The position numbers and the translations under genes were made by a program. Positions 24,432-37,937 of a DNA stretch of 64,000 nucleotides are shown piece by piece; the first letter of the stretch is position 1; the number at the start of each line of letters is the position of its first letter. Location: assembly GCA_964057225.1 (NCBI GenBank), contig OZ059896.1, positions 15,264,501 to 15,328,500 of the forward strand, given 5' to 3'. This stretch comes from Auanema rhodensis (taxonomy: Eukaryota > Nematoda > Chromadorea > Rhabditida > Rhabditidae). The notes under the pieces are model-generated. The model did no database searches, had not been told where the DNA came from, and worked only from the letters and a program-made list of their open reading frames with translations.

Positions 24432-27363
24432 TTAAGCTATTCGTGCTACACCTCTACTGAAGGCTGTTTTCGGCATGTTTTCAGCACATCCTGATTCCTC
24501 ATTCGTTGTAGCTAACTGAAAAGACAGTTCAATCTAAGAAGATTTCCTAAAAGATCACATACTTTGCGTCGAACACTTGGCTTTCTCTGATCTTTGCCAT
24601 CAATGACGATAACTCCACAAAGTATGACATCATCTTGTGGTCTTGTGAAGACAAAACTGGAAAAGAAAAAGTTTTGAAATTTTTCTTTTAACTCACCTAC
24701 TATCATTCTTGCTGTCTTTATACTTTTCCATAGTATTATTACAGCATAATGTAAAAAGAAGAATAAGAACAGGTAAAAGAATTAAAGCAATTAAAACAAT
24801 AAAACCTGGAAAAAGTTGTTATTGTTTTGAAATTAATTATAATGAGTTAAAGTAAACCAACCTTCATTCAAATTACATCCACATACTATACTAATTCCCT
24901 TGTAAAACAGCATTATAGCAAGTATAACAGTACCAGCAACTAAGGCTAATGATAATGCTGCTAGTATGAACTGAAAAGCTTGACCTGAGTATGAAAGCTG
25001 GATAAAATATTAAAATATACTAACCATTGCTATAGTACGACAACCAAATTGAACGAAGTATATGAGTCGTGATAAGACATATGCAAACCAATGTAGACAC
25101 GATCCCTGTAATGAGGATTGAGTTGCACAGATTTTGCCTTCAATTCTTACCTCCTGAGAGTTAGTTCCATTATCACCCTCTTCGCTAATTGCTCCTGGAT
25201 CGGCATAGAATAGTTCAGGATATGTATTCACCCTGAAAATTATAGTATATAGTCTTAAAGTAGAGATAAGACATACGGTTCGTCATCATAAAGATCATTA
25301 TGCTGTAAAACAGTTTGCTTTCTCTGTCCGAATGATTCTGAGACCTGTCGAGTAGGTGATTCAAAGAATTTTTGTTTAAGCTTAAAGCATAAGTTTCAAA
25401 TAATTGCGAAAAAAGAGAGACAGTGCTACCTGTAAGGCTGAAGGCCTTAAGCCTCCATTTTTAATAAAAACTGAATTCAAAATTTCAGCTAACTTTTCGC
25501 CACAGTTTGGTATTAAAGCTTCGGCCGTGTATTGTAACGAAGGTCCAACTGTATTCGCTTTGACGAGTTTCTAGAAATATGTATAATTAAAATAAACTTA
25601 TAATTATAAATAAAATAATAGTTATTACATCATGCAATTCAATAACAGAATGAGTCAATATGAAAGTATCTTGATGAGGTGGAAATCGTGTTACCATTGC
25701 AACTAACACGCATCCAGAAGCCCTGAAAAACAGTAATATTCCGCAAAAACATAATAATTTTCTTATGTTTTATATTTTTCTGAATGTCACAAATTTGAAT
25801 AAATTGCATTTAAAATAATTTACAAAAACGAGTTTCATTTTTAAAAATTATTTGTGAGAAGCGGTTGTATTCCATTGTGTTTAAGCAATATTTTTGATTT
25901 TTCTCAAAATTTCTTTATAGAATTTACCAAATATCTGTTACTTCTGTTGTTTTATGCATAGAATTTTGATCTTGAAGCATTTCAGGTGCAGCATAGAATA
26001 ATGATCGGCGTAAATGGGAATCAGGCTCCGCAATACCTGTAATCATTGAGAATAACATAACATATTATCTATTAAATTTTTGTTATAAATTATTATAAGA
26101 AACAAACATGATATTGCAGGATCTGCTATTTGTATTTCATTCGATATTGTTAGCAATAAGTTGGCGCCTAAAAAAAAAGAATTTTATTTGTATTTTATTA
26201 TTAAGAATATACATTTTATATTTCCATGTATCATATTCTCTTCATGAAGATAATTTAATGCTTCTAAGATTTGGCCATAGTATCTTATAGCATGATCTTC
26301 AGCTAAAGGACCTTGTTTGATTTTATCAGCCACAGTGCCTGAAGGCACAAACGTTCGAAACAATGTAACTGTTAAATTATTTGAAACGTGATAACCATAG
26401 AATCTAGAGTGTTAAAAAATTTCACAGCTTTCAAGTCAAATATTATCTTACCTTGCTAAATTATTATGTCGCATGTGAGTTAATGATTCTAGTTCTTCTT
26501 TAAGTAACTCAAATTCCTAAAAAATACATAAACGGCTTGTGAAGATCAAAATAAAGTTGTTTACTTCTTGTTTGGAAAGTGTGATTCGAACTGTTGAATA
26601 TTCCGTCATTGAGGTACGGCTTAATAGCTTTGTTGTTTCACCAAAACGTGATTGCTTTTCACTTAATATTGCTGAAACTTTAAATTAAATACGAATTGGA
26701 AAACTTGGACAACCTATTTTTAACATCTTATCATATGCTGCATCGCTTATTCGAGAAATGGCGAAATCATGTTCACTATCGTCGTCAGATGCGTATGTAT
26801 CATCGTCAGTTGTCAAATTTATCGGAGTTGACTGTGTGGAGACTTTATGGCTGAAGACAGCCCCAGAATCACGACGTTCATATGGTATATATGTTCGAGA
26901 TGGTGTCTGGAGCGGGAGTACGTGAAGTTATATGCTTATCAAAAGATGTATCATGCTCACAATATTATATTTAAATTTAAATAATAGGAATTTTGATGAC
27001 ATTTGAAAAAAAACAAATTAAGATTGCAGACTCGTTGTCTCACTTTCAAAGCTGGTCGTTGCAAATTATATGGATGCAAAATTGATAAGACATTGCCGTT
27101 TACAAGAACAATTAGTTGCGGAAGAGAGTGGATTTTAAAAAATATGAATAAAAAAGTAATTATCACCTCATATTGTCTGGTAAATTAAATATCAAATAAC
27201 TTACAGAATAATGCCTAGTAGCTGAAAAATTTTGCCTAGTGGGGGCTTGAGTATGCTGATGCCGGATGAATAACTTGGATTCTAGCTTCTCATCTTCAAT
27301 CTCATTTTCATCGTCTTCATCTTCTTCTTCCAAAATAACATTCGAAATATGGCTACAAGCCAT
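24432..27363 (-). CDS. MAP3K-like pseudokinase with C-terminal membrane segments
   Basis: About 593 residues. The N-terminus is acidic (LEEEDEDDENEIEDE and DDDTYASDDDSEHD). A STE/MAP3K-type kinase fold follows, about residues 115-385: LTHMRHNNLARFYGYH, AIRYYGQILEALNYLHEEN, FYAAPEM (APE motif), DIWASGCVLVAMVT and LRPSAL. Key residues are lost: no Gly-rich loop is visible, the VAIK Lys is replaced in EYSTVRIT (Arg), HRD reads H-G-N, and DFG reads D-P-A. It is therefore a probable pseudokinase. About residues 437-517 contain three hydrophobic segments (HWFAYVLSRLIYFVQFGC, ILAALSLALVAGTVILAIML and FIVLIALILLPVLILLFTLCC), so the kinase-like domain would be tethered by a C-terminal membrane region. 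I know of no family with this architecture. All junctions join in phase. Confidence 0.8.
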
Positions 27364-30065
27364 TTCGGACTTCAATGGAGATTCGTGACAATGCTGTTTG
27401 GAGTTGTCTCTTCGAGATTACAGTGTATCACAACCAGCAGTCAAAAAGGGTATGTTTAAATTACTGTAAAATAGGCAAAATCAGGCAAAAACCAAGCAAG
27501 ACAGAGAGTGAGAGAGAGAGAAGGAAAGACCCAAAAAAAATAAAAAATAATAAAAAAATGCTAATAAATATTATAATATAGTTAAGAGAATAGAAAGTAG
27601 AAAGAATAACGGAGTAAAATGAGGAGAAGATATAAGAAGAAGAAGAGATGAAAAAAAACATAATTTTTCGACTACCGTCTCTCTAGAATGAAACAACTCA
27701 ACGACCCACTCTAATGTGTTGGATGCTCGAGAGTTTTTCTTATCAATAGTAGTCGATAAGCAGTTCTGCCGTTTTCTATGGGCTTTAAGTTCTTTAACAA
27801 TATTGTTCACGTCACTATAAGAATTGACGACTTCAGATCTAAATGGATTGACAGAGAGTACAGAAGGATGGTAATGTTAGAAGATAATGAGTACTAGAGA
27901 GAAAGAGAAAGAGAGGAATTCAAAAGAGAATAAAATGTGTTGGTGAAACATAAAGTAGTCGAGAAACAGACAGACGGAGACAGACAAAGAAAGAAAAAAT
28001 ATGACGGAAAATATGAAATAAATAAAGAATTAAATAATTATGTTAATATATTTGTGTTAAAAAATTATTATAATTGAAAACAAAATAGTATAGATATATT
28101 TTATTATATTTTCAGACAAACAACCTTATAAAAGTTGTAAGCTGTAGAGTAAAAACGGAAGTATACGATATGCAACCGGTTGAGACTGAAAAACAATTAA
28201 AAATGATTTTGATATCTCACTCTTTTCTTCTTTCACGTATAATTTTTATCTTACACATGATACATTAATAAATACTTAAATGGAAACAAAAAGCGCAGGA
28301 AATGGTTGAGATGAATCGTTCAAGGGGAGCTCGACAGAGTTCCTGCTGAGAAGCTTCTGAAATAACAAAGCTGGCTTTATACCGATTAGATAAGAACACG
28401 ACGACAATTTTTCTTGATTCTATTGTTCTTCAATACCAGTTACATATATGATACTTCAAGAACAAAAGAAAAATTGTATAAATAGACGAAATTTCAAAGA
28501 ATTTTATCAAAAATTTAATTTTTTTTTCTCAAGCGTTTCGTTCATTCCAACTTAATTATTAGATTATATTTTTATGAAATGCTTTATCCAGAAGGTAAGG
28601 CGATGACGCACATACGTTCATATCATATCACCTGCTAGAAATCATTTTGCACTTTAATATTATTCTATTGATATTCTCTGATTTTCGAGATCATAATTTA
28701 CATAAGTTCTTAACTAAACTTTGATCTTAATTTGTTTATCAATCACTCCAACTATAATAATCTTAAATCATAGTTTTACCTAAGAATGTAAACCTTATCT
28801 CTTGACAACTTTCTATTCTTCTTGTGCTCAATGATCGACGACACAGAGATTTCTCTATTGCACTCCTTTAGTCAAGCAGACCCACAAATGTTATCACACA
28901 GATTAAATTAGTTTTTTCGCTTTTTTTGAGCAAAAAAAATGAAAAAGAATTTATTTTTTTCTTTTTCTAGGACACTTTTTTAGTTGTTTGGTAAAGAAAA
29001 AGGGTTAGAAAAGTTGAATTGATATAGTCTGTAGTTGTAACATGTGTTTGCAAAAAAGCTCAGAATGTATTATTAGAAATGAGTTCAAGTTTCATTAGAA
29101 AAATAATGTGTATTCATAGAAAGCTATTAAAACATCAAGATTCTGCTAAAACTTTTTTTTTTCTTCATTTTCCTGATCTTCTTCTACATACTGTTGACCA
29201 AAATAAGGTCAACGATACCGGTAACTATAGTAAGTATATAATATAATATAAATAAAATTATTGTACGTAGTAGTAGTTAAATAATAATAAATAAAATATC
29301 TAATGTCATATTTCATTTTGAAATGAAAGTAACAAAGACGAATTGACCAATATTGAAAATGATTATGTAATTCTGTATTGAAATATCCACCTTAGAAATG
29401 ATGTTATAGAATGAAAATAATGAAAAATGAGGTTATGACCTTTGTCCTAATGTCCTCTATAATCAAAGGAAAGAGTATATATATATAAGATATTAATGAA
29501 TTCATTTCAAATATAGACGATATTTTACATTTCTTCTTATGCAATCTTCAAAGTCTTATAGGCTCATCGTTTTACAAGGATCATATTAAGAAGTATACTT
29601 AGGATTCTTTAGTAGTAACTAACTTCATATAGTGTCGTTTTTAGGCAAGAAATCATAATTATTATTATTATTATTGAGGCGTTGGTCATTATCCAACCCT
29701 ACATCATGCTGAAACATCCGTTATTCGTCTCCATTGGCTATCCTTTTTCGGCTTTTAGCTTCTCCCACATTGTTCTTAGAAGTTTTTTTTATTCAATGTC
29801 TGGTTCCAAAATAATAATAATACTTTAGAAAAGTGTAAAATCTAGTAAATTCATTCATTTGTCTGTGTCCAACATAATATTCTAGTTTGTTTTTCATTTA
29901 ATATAATATATTAATATAGTTACCTCAACCCTATATAAAGAAATAGAATTTCAATTATTCCTTACTACTCTGTTTTTCTTATGTTTCTTTCAAAATGTCG
30001 TTGTTTATCATGAATATAACTATCACAGGTTTTGCAACTACACTGCTGAATACTTGACGACGACG
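27364..30065. other. Upstream region of pseudokinase and intergenic spacer
   Basis: AT-rich with GA tracts near 27500. A possible minus-strand exon (about 27690-27832, acceptor-like TTTAG, open frame SEVVNSYSDVNNIVKELKAH) has no clear partner and is not called. Otherwise nothing coding is seen. Confidence 0.5.
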
Positions 30066-30825
30066 ATGAACTATCTAACTCTTCTCTGTTTCTTCTCCAT
30101 GAACTTCGTGGTCTCATCGTTGTTTCTGGGTGGTGGTGGTGGTGGTGGTTGTGGTTGTATGTCTTCCTGCGGAAGAAAGAAAAGGTTTTACACACGAATA
30201 CAACATTTCATAGAGAACAATCATATTAACCTATCTAATTCAGATCTATTGAACAACCACAGTTTACTAATATGGAATCAAAAGATACAGATATGCTCTG
30301 TAATAGCCCAGAATTGAGACAAGTGATTGTACAGGTAATTTATATATGATAATCTACATAAAATAAAAACTATGTTATAGTATTAATTATAATTATTTAG
30401 TATATGCGGGACACACCTGAAGAGTCTGGACGTAGTTTATCAGCTGTCTTAGAACAACATGGAGAGCCTTTTGTTGTAGTTTGTTCTGAGGTATTTGTTA
30501 CTTTCAAAAACAAATTTATACAAATAATATTACAAAACTACAAAAATTTAAAAGTAAAAACATATGTATATCATTTTGATTCATAAATATAATTAACATA
30601 ATGAAAACACACGTATATATTAGAACAACCGTTTACCTCACTAAATTTATAAAAAATGTGTTGATGTATGAAAACGAAGAGGAAGTAGACTCTATCAAAT
30701 AATTATATTGTTTCAAGTTTAAGTTGTATATGTTGCAGCATCGCTTCTCCTATTTTATCCGTCATGAATCGGAGTTCTGTGGAGTTCGCAATGGTACACA
30801 TTACTGTCAAGCATTCGCTCTCTAA
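30066..30825 (+). CDS. grl: Ground-like (hedgehog-related) secreted protein
   Basis: Ground-like proteins are nematode-specific secreted relatives of the hedgehog-related families, made mainly by cuticle-forming and glial cells. Four exons (30066-30184, 30244-30334, 30401-30490, 30739-30825) give 128 residues. A signal peptide (MNYLTLLCFFSMNFVVSS) leads to the family-typical Gly/Cys stretch LFLGGGGGGGCGC and a basic CGRKKR. The ground-like domain follows: CNSPELRQVIVQYM, then VVVCSEHRFSYFI, then EFCGVRNGTHYCQAF, with its four spaced Cys. The splice at 30184/30244 is required, because reading through gives a different frame without the domain. Which member of the family is not resolvable here. 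The last intron (248 nt) is longer than most in the window. Confidence 0.92.
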
Positions 30826-33800
30826 TTCAACATCAATAAATACTAACTATTACGTATAAAGTATATAATATATATGTATGTATATACATGAATAACTGGT
30901 TCGAAGTCTCCAGTATTCATGCTCGAATAATCTTCCTCATCTTTATATATCTACGTAGTTTTACATCCAAATAGTACACATGCATACATTGGATGAAATC
31001 GCATAATTTATTTAACTATATGGTTTTAATTATATGTATGTTATATGTATTTATTCTCTATAAATATATTTAATTTATATTTCTTTTTTTATAATCTATA
31101 TAATACAATATATATACCGGAATATTAATGAATGAAACGGAATTCAGCATTTATAAAATATAAAATTGTCAGTAATAACCATCATAATACTATACATGCT
31201 TTATATAATTATATTCTAAAGCCTCACATTTAGTTGTCAATGCCCTGAACGTTGCCTGAGAATATATAAAAGCAATTTGAAAGTCTCTCGATGTAGCCTC
31301 TCCAATCGCTTCTCGAGGTATCTAGCCTTACCGCATCTCTCTAATCTCCCGAAACTTTCTCTGAATATCTTTCGCATCCTCTGCTTTCACCGTACTCTCT
31401 TTATACCAATTCTCTTATTCCCGCCTCACTCTATCGCAATAGATCAAGTTCAGACTAAACAAGTTTTTGCTTTCCTTTCTAGGAAGATGACAGCAGGCAG
31501 TCATCCTGTTATTCATTTTCATAGAATTTCATTTATTAAAGAATGTACTAGACCTGCTTAGGATTTGTTACCTCCTGTAGAGATCACAAGAAATTATAAG
31601 TAAAATGAGACGAGATATGTAATAAAAAGATCTTTCCATCATTCTACCATCTTCTTTCATCTATTCCTTATTATCCCTCTCCTACTCCCTTCATGAAGCC
31701 CATTGTCGACGATCACTTTTCCTCATTTGCTTCATTTTGAACAGTCGCTCCCATTACAGCATCTTCCTACTTTCATTCAGATTCTCCAAATCGTCTGACC
31801 TTTTACTCGGTGAATCCTTTCCAGCTCTTTTCTAATTTAATCCCTTCCATCTAGATACCTTTTACTTACAAACACCTTTATCTAATCCCGTTTTCTTCGC
31901 AATATAATTCAGTTTTCAATGTCCATACCAGATTTCTTTATGACAAATTTTCCGTTTACGGCTCATTTTATTTCGCAAAAATTTCGAGAATTTAACCAGA
32001 TTCTTTGCTAATCCTCTTCGCACTTTCACAATCACCCAATAGCTTCCTCATTTTCATGTTCAATCTCGTCTTAATCTTTTATGACAGCGTGAAAGAACGA
32101 ATTCACATTTTCATTCATGAAAACATTCTCTTCAGCATTTGCAAACGTTGCTATTTCAATGTTGGACAGACCGCGTCAGATGATATTATCGAGTACATTA
32201 GCAATTAGCTTACTACAAGTTCTGATTACCTAAAACGGTTTCATGCCCTGATCTAAGCTTGTTAGAACCTTTCCAGAATGATCTAATTCCAAATTACTCA
32301 ACGTAATCTATTCATTGATCTCATTTTCACTCAGTAGACTTTCACCACATCAACTTGACCAAGAACCGTGTTTATGCTGCTTCAGTTTTCTTTACAATCT
32401 ATTCCATTTTCTAAATTGCTGGATAAATGACAGATTGTGGACCTTGTCTTCATAGATCGTTAGGTGTCATCCTCAGCAAATAGGCGTGTCTATTGTCCAC
32501 TCTATCGTTTCCCTTTTCAATTCTTCTATGATCTAAAGACTGAAGACGATTTTCCGCCCATTCTGTTAAATCTCACCCTCTTCTTCATGATATTACTAGA
32601 CATATCCATATCGTTTCTCATCATTGTCTATACCTTAGAGTTGTCATTTCATTATGTGTGAAGTCTTTCCCAAATAAGACTGTCCGACGAATGGCTATCG
32701 TGTTTGCGGTTTTCATCGTCATCATCATCATCATCATCATCATCAGAGGATCAGATCGTCGAAGCATGCCTGCCCCAGATTGACTATCCATGTGTCTCTC
32801 TTCTTCTCTCTTTACCTTGTTCAATTTTCCGATAATTCTTTTCATAAAATTCCTTTTTTACATTCTTTGATTCTCTTGTTACCGCTACTTCTCTCGTTAC
32901 TCTTTCGATTCTTTGCTCTATTTCCAGATTATCTCTAACAGTCTTGAATCTTTATGTAAAAAAAAGATCAATACCATAAAACCCAAAGATGGATCTTTTT
33001 TCATTTCGTTCACCTAAGTTCAAAGTTTCAATGTCAAAACGTTGGCCAACTTCAAACCTCTGTGCTTTTTTCCGCAATTTCCGGATTTTCGACATATTTT
33101 GCTGTCACTTTCCGCTATATCAATCTGCCTTACTATATCATCATCATCATGTTGTCCATCATATATCTACCCAACTCTCCTAAATATTTTTCAAATAATA
33201 GAAACAATTATTAAATAAATGGCTAGACAACTGATACAACCATTTGCAACGTCAACAATTCTATAAATATAAGGTGGTAACTCACGTATCAATTATTTTA
33301 AAAACTTGAATATTCTAATCAATGTTTCAGATTTTCAATCAATAAACATTTTTTCGCAAGTATAAAATCTATTTACAAGAATCATTTCTTTGCTGTAAAA
33401 GAGAGGGACTATAGAGAGATTAGTATGACTGTTCTACTTTCGCTTAAACCCCTTTAAGTGCTCCTTTTCATTTAATGCCATATTCTAGTTCATATGGATA
33501 TCTTTCCTACATTTCTACTCAAAATAACAGTGAAGTTATCTTTTCTTTGTGTCATTACATACAATTTCTGCTTGTTTTGGCTAAAATCCTAATCAATTAT
33601 CCGATGTAACTGTCTAAGAGATATGTATGTAGCTTTCACAATCTACGTTATGGGTGGGGGTTGACTCGGATGTCCAACAGCATCTGTTTTCTTCAATGAT
33701 CCCCCCCCCTCTAGACACTTTCATCTCGCATCCTACATTTTATCCTACAGCTTCCGAATTCGTTTCATATTGAATATGAAGAATAATTGCCGATTGGAAT

Positions 33801-35762
33801 CTTATTTGCCGTCTTTTCTAATTTGTCCTGAGAATAGGATATGCAAGATAGCTGAAAGTCATGATTCATCACATCCCATCTTTTAATACAAATTTACTCT
33901 CAACTGATTGTTTAATCGTTTTTTCTCTTCGTCAACCTCAATCCAGTTGCTGTTGTTCTATCCAACGATTTTTCTTTACTTGTTCTGCCCTATTAACGTT
34001 CCGTTTCAAGTTGCCTGCTGAAACACCTTTTTTTTCGAAAATTGATGATCGGCACTCAGAATACCTTTAGTGAGAAATTCCTGTTCCGCATTTATTTAAA
34101 CCTTTTTGGCGCTTTTTTCAGCATTTAGCCTTCCTTAGAAAATCATGTAAACTCTGTTTATGTGCAACGATTACATGATACGTTCGAATCGAATGCTGTT
34201 TCCCTCAATTGTAAGAAAATGTCTCTCTTCTCAAGTACTGATTCTAAAGTTGTTTCTCTCCATTTTCCAACTTAATATTTCATTTTTCATCCCTTAACTT
34301 GTATCAGGTGTTTAATTGAGAGTTTCAAATCATTCTTCTTCTTTTTTCTCCTTGATACAAGTATTGTCAAACATCATATTAACAGGCTACATTTTAAAAA
34401 TGTCAGACGGGAAAACGAAAAAAAACAAAGAATTGAAGATGTACAGAAAGTCTATTGAGATTAGGTAAGTCAGCCAGGGAGTAGCAAGATGCGAGATGAA
34501 TTAAGGCAGGATACAAGCCTAAGAAATCGAAACAATGATTCCTCGACGAGTTTTTCCTGCCGAATCTGTAACGACAACAGAAATTGACAGACACACACTT
34601 CGATGGATGAAAACAGAATTTTGTTCTTCATCTCTTCATCTTCATCACCATCGTCTCAGTATGCTTCGTCTACCTCTTTAGATACTTCATATTCCGAATA
34701 TGCTTAAGTACTAATAATGTTGCCTTCCTTGAAAGTCGACTATATACTCGATTATATATGTCTCACTAAATCGTAACAGTAAAAGAGCGCAGTTCACTAT
34801 TTTCTTTCCGTCACGAATAATTCACATTTTAGACAAAAAAGTAAAAACATAGAGATTAATGCTTGTATTAAGAATCATCTGTTGCTGTAGAGCGATCATC
34901 GTTTTCCATCTCACGATGTAGATGTTCGCCCTGCTTTTAAAGCTTTCACTTTTTTATCCAGCTGTCCAGTTATTATACCTTTTTCATCTACAACATCATA
35001 GTCATCGTCCTTATCGTCGTACGCTCAACCACAACACTCTCACTTACTTTTTTTCAAAAGATACGTGTGACAGCGTTGTTTTGTAGAGAAACATTATCTT
35101 ACCTATTCACTACTTGATCGCAAAAGTCACAATTCAGCTCTAACGTATCATTTGATTTCAGATTTCTTGTAATTGCCCTTTTTTACCCTGTGCGTGCAAC
35201 CGTTATCAATCTTCAATTTCACTAAATCAGGGCGGAATTTAGGGAACCAAATGGAAAACGAGTCGTTTCCCATGAAACTTAGTTCTTCATCATCTTCTCT
35301 GTAGTTAATGTCGTTCACATCATTCTATTAGCATCTCTTTGCTTCACATTCTCGGGCCAATTTCAACTAATTTTTGCTTCTCACGCTTCCTGTAATATCT
35401 CGACAGTTTTCCTGATTGTATGACGGTCAGACAAATTTCAAAAAGTAGTTTCAAAGAATTCTAAATAAAAAAACTTTTTCGCAATACTCTTTACTTTGGA
35501 GACTGATGTTCGTCTATTAAAAGATTCATGAACTTCTCATGTCTTTTTCTCTCTTCTTGATCCGGTTTGTATCCATGTCCAACAGTTTATTTGTTTCTCT
35601 CTGAAGTATATGCCATCTAGAATATGATTTTCTTCTTTCTCTCATGCTCGTTACTTTGTAGATTTCTTTTACAAAACTCATAATGCTTTTCAGATTGTCA
35701 TTATTTTTTGCCTAAAAACTATGCTTATAAGGATAACAACATTACGATTGTGATTGTGTAAT
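30826..35762. other. Pyrimidine-rich gene desert
   Basis: Nearly 5 kb without a convincing exon. From about 31270 to 35700 the plus strand is unusually rich in C and T in a mixed, non-repetitive pattern (TTCATC, CTTTC, TCATC). A (CAT)n run lies at 32720-32745, and a G5 run and a C9 run near 33655 and 33703. Short open frames are hydrophobic by composition. It could be a long upstream regulatory region or intron. Confidence 0.6.
32720..32745. repeat. (CAT)n microsatellite
   Basis: About eight CAT units in non-coding DNA. Confidence 0.9.
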
Positions 35763-36196
35763 ATGACTGAACAATCTCTTCCATCTAAGCCTTCTTTCAA
35801 TGATCTCAACGAAAACGGTAAACTCTAATGCGAATTAGCCAATTTAATCAAAGACTCTTGAACTATTGTATTTCAGATGAAAAACATTTGTATCGTGCCG
35901 TTCCTCTATCATCCAGAAATATATTTTTAATCGTATCGTTTTTAGCCGTATTCTCTTTCGTATATCTCGTCTATGCTCAGCATCATAAACTCTTATTCTA
36001 TTTCATGACTAGGTGAGGCTGGAAAAAAATGAGTTTATTACAAAGATTATCAATGGAAACTTTCAGTTTGATTGCTGTGTGGATATCGTTCATTTATACG
36101 TCTGGTGTTTTATCAGTCCTGTATATGGTATGGTTTGACTACGAAGCTACACAAGGCGCTCACACAGATAATGGAGAACAAGAGTCTTCGATGTAG
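35763..36196 (+). CDS. Small multi-pass membrane protein, unrecognised
   Basis: Three exons join in phase to about 106 residues. A hydrophilic N-terminus (MTEQSLPSKPSFNDLNEN) leads to hydrophobic segments NIFLIVSFLAVFSFVYLVYA and, after QHHK, LLFYFMTSLIAVWISFIYT and VLSVLYMVWF. The tail is acidic and polar (THTDN-type, ending ESSM). It probably has three membrane spans. I do not recognise the family. It is tail-to-tail with DCP1, with about 325 bp between the stop codons. Clean splice sites and a transmembrane pattern spread across two exon boundaries support it as a real gene. Confidence 0.65.
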
Positions 36197-36521
36197 ATGA
36201 TGAATAAAATTTTTCAAAATAGAAACTAATGAAAATGAACATATAGATGCTTGCTGATTTTTACGAGATCAACGCGCATGAATAATACACATAAAACATA
36301 CTTACAGAATTCAACAATGAAATACTTTTTGAAACCGATAAGGTGGACCCGAATTTCCATTAAACGATTATGTACAACAAAGAACAATAGTAAGACAGGG
36401 TTCTAACTAAAATCGACTAAATCGAGTAATGTGGCCAACGAGCACAGTTTCAATAAATATTGACTTAGAAACAAGCTACATAGCAAATGAGAATAACTCA
36501 AGAACTAACTTTTTTTGTAAC

Positions 36522-37937
36522 TTAGAGACCGCCGCCGAGTCTTAATCGGCGGTTGAGAGCATCTGTATAAGCTTGATGTATTTGAGCTACAAACTGATCA
36601 TCATTTTGCATAAGCCAACACAAGGCAGAAACGAACTGAAACAAATAAATATACAAGAAAATATTTTCAGTTTATACCTGAGTTTTGTCTAAGATCGGTG
36701 TATTACTTCCTGAGCCTACGTTAAAATTAGGCTCATCTAGAGGAACTTTGCCACTAGCTACAGATTCCACCTGCAAAACGAAATTAATAATTAAATTAAA
36801 TTAAAATCTTTGAATACCTCAACAGCATCTTGATCAGCTTCGCTACCATGTACAGATCTGGTTGACATGGCTACAAGAGATACAGCAGAGGAAGAATTAA
36901 GAAAATCCTACATCCAAAATAATAAAACTAATTACGAATTAATCACTGACCGGAAACTGAGAATTTTTAGGCTTTGCTGTGTTATTGAGATCTTTGAATA
37001 AATCCTTTTCTAGTTCATCAGCTGTCATGATTGTTCCAGGCGTCTAAAAAATAAATTTATGAAACGAACAAAGACCACTTGAAATTTACCTTAGTAACAA
37101 CCTTTGGTTGCTCTTGAATAAGTAGCTTTTGCAAAAGAACAGGGATGTTTTGAATGGATGGCTCCTTTTCTGGGCCATCAGCAACGCTCGCAGGTTTGTT
37201 CTAAAAAAATAAATAAAGATGGTTATTATAAAATTTAAAATACCAAGCTAGATGGACTGGTGCTCTGAGCAGCCTTCAACATTTTTAATAAATTATTACT
37301 ATCAGGAATACTAGAAGGAGGCACGGGAGTTTCGTTCAAAGGCTTATCTTCTTCATATATAGGTGGAACCTGAAATAAATGTTTGAAAAAAATTAAAAAT
37401 GCAAAATAACTAACGATTCCTTTCTTGTGCTCTTCAGTCAAACGTTCTAAAAGCTCATAAATACGAATGCAATCTTCTTCCTCATAAATCCATAAACAGT
37501 TAATTTCACCTGAAGTAATTGTTACTTAATTTCAAACAAAAAAGTTGAATATAAAACTTGCCTTCAGACTTCCTCATGAAAATATATTTGTTATCTCTAT
37601 TAACACATGTATTATCCAAAATAGGTTCAATGAAATCGCTAAGAGATTGCCTATTAACAATCATTAAACTAAAACAAATTTTTTAATCAGTTCTCGAAAG
37701 ATAAATGAAACCTATAATACGGTTTATCTGCTCTTTGATAAATGAACATTGTTCCACAAACTTCTGTTTTTTCCCATGTTTTCGTAGAGGGTTGAAACTT
37801 GTACAGTGCACTATGACAAGTCTTGAAAAATGCAAATATAATGAACCGAAACATTATCGATAAAATACCTTATCTAATATCTTAACTGCACAAGGATCAA
37901 TCCTCTGCATGCTTTTTAAATTTTTTTTCTCAGACAT
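36522..37937 (-). CDS. dcap-1: mRNA-decapping enzyme subunit DCP1
   Basis: DCP1 activates DCP2 to remove the 5' cap in P bodies. About 335 residues, near the C. elegans DCAP-1 length. The N-terminal EVH1 domain (about residues 1-125) starts MSEKKNLKSMQRIDPCAVKI. It contains SALYKFQPSTKTWEKTEVCG, the family signature MFIYQRADKPYYS..IVNR, and DNKYIFMRKSEGEINCLWIY. A Ser/Pro-rich linker holds a short helix (NLLKMLKAAQ) like the DCP1 short motif 1. The C-terminal helix pair (FVSALCWLMQNDDQFVAQIH, then QAYTDALNRRLRLGGGL) fits the trimerisation domain. The stop is TAA at 36522-36524. Confidence 0.94.

Noticed and set aside
27690-27832. Possible minus-strand exon upstream of the pseudokinase
   Set aside because: Acceptor and donor candidates exist, but I could not join it to the pseudokinase start or to another exon.
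29965-30195. Minus-strand His/Ser-rich frame
   Set aside because: It is the reverse of the Gly-rich first exon of the ground-like gene.
31277-31561. 94-codon frame in the pyrimidine-rich region
   Set aside because: Ser/Leu/Phe/His composition follows from C/T-rich DNA; no family, no splice support.
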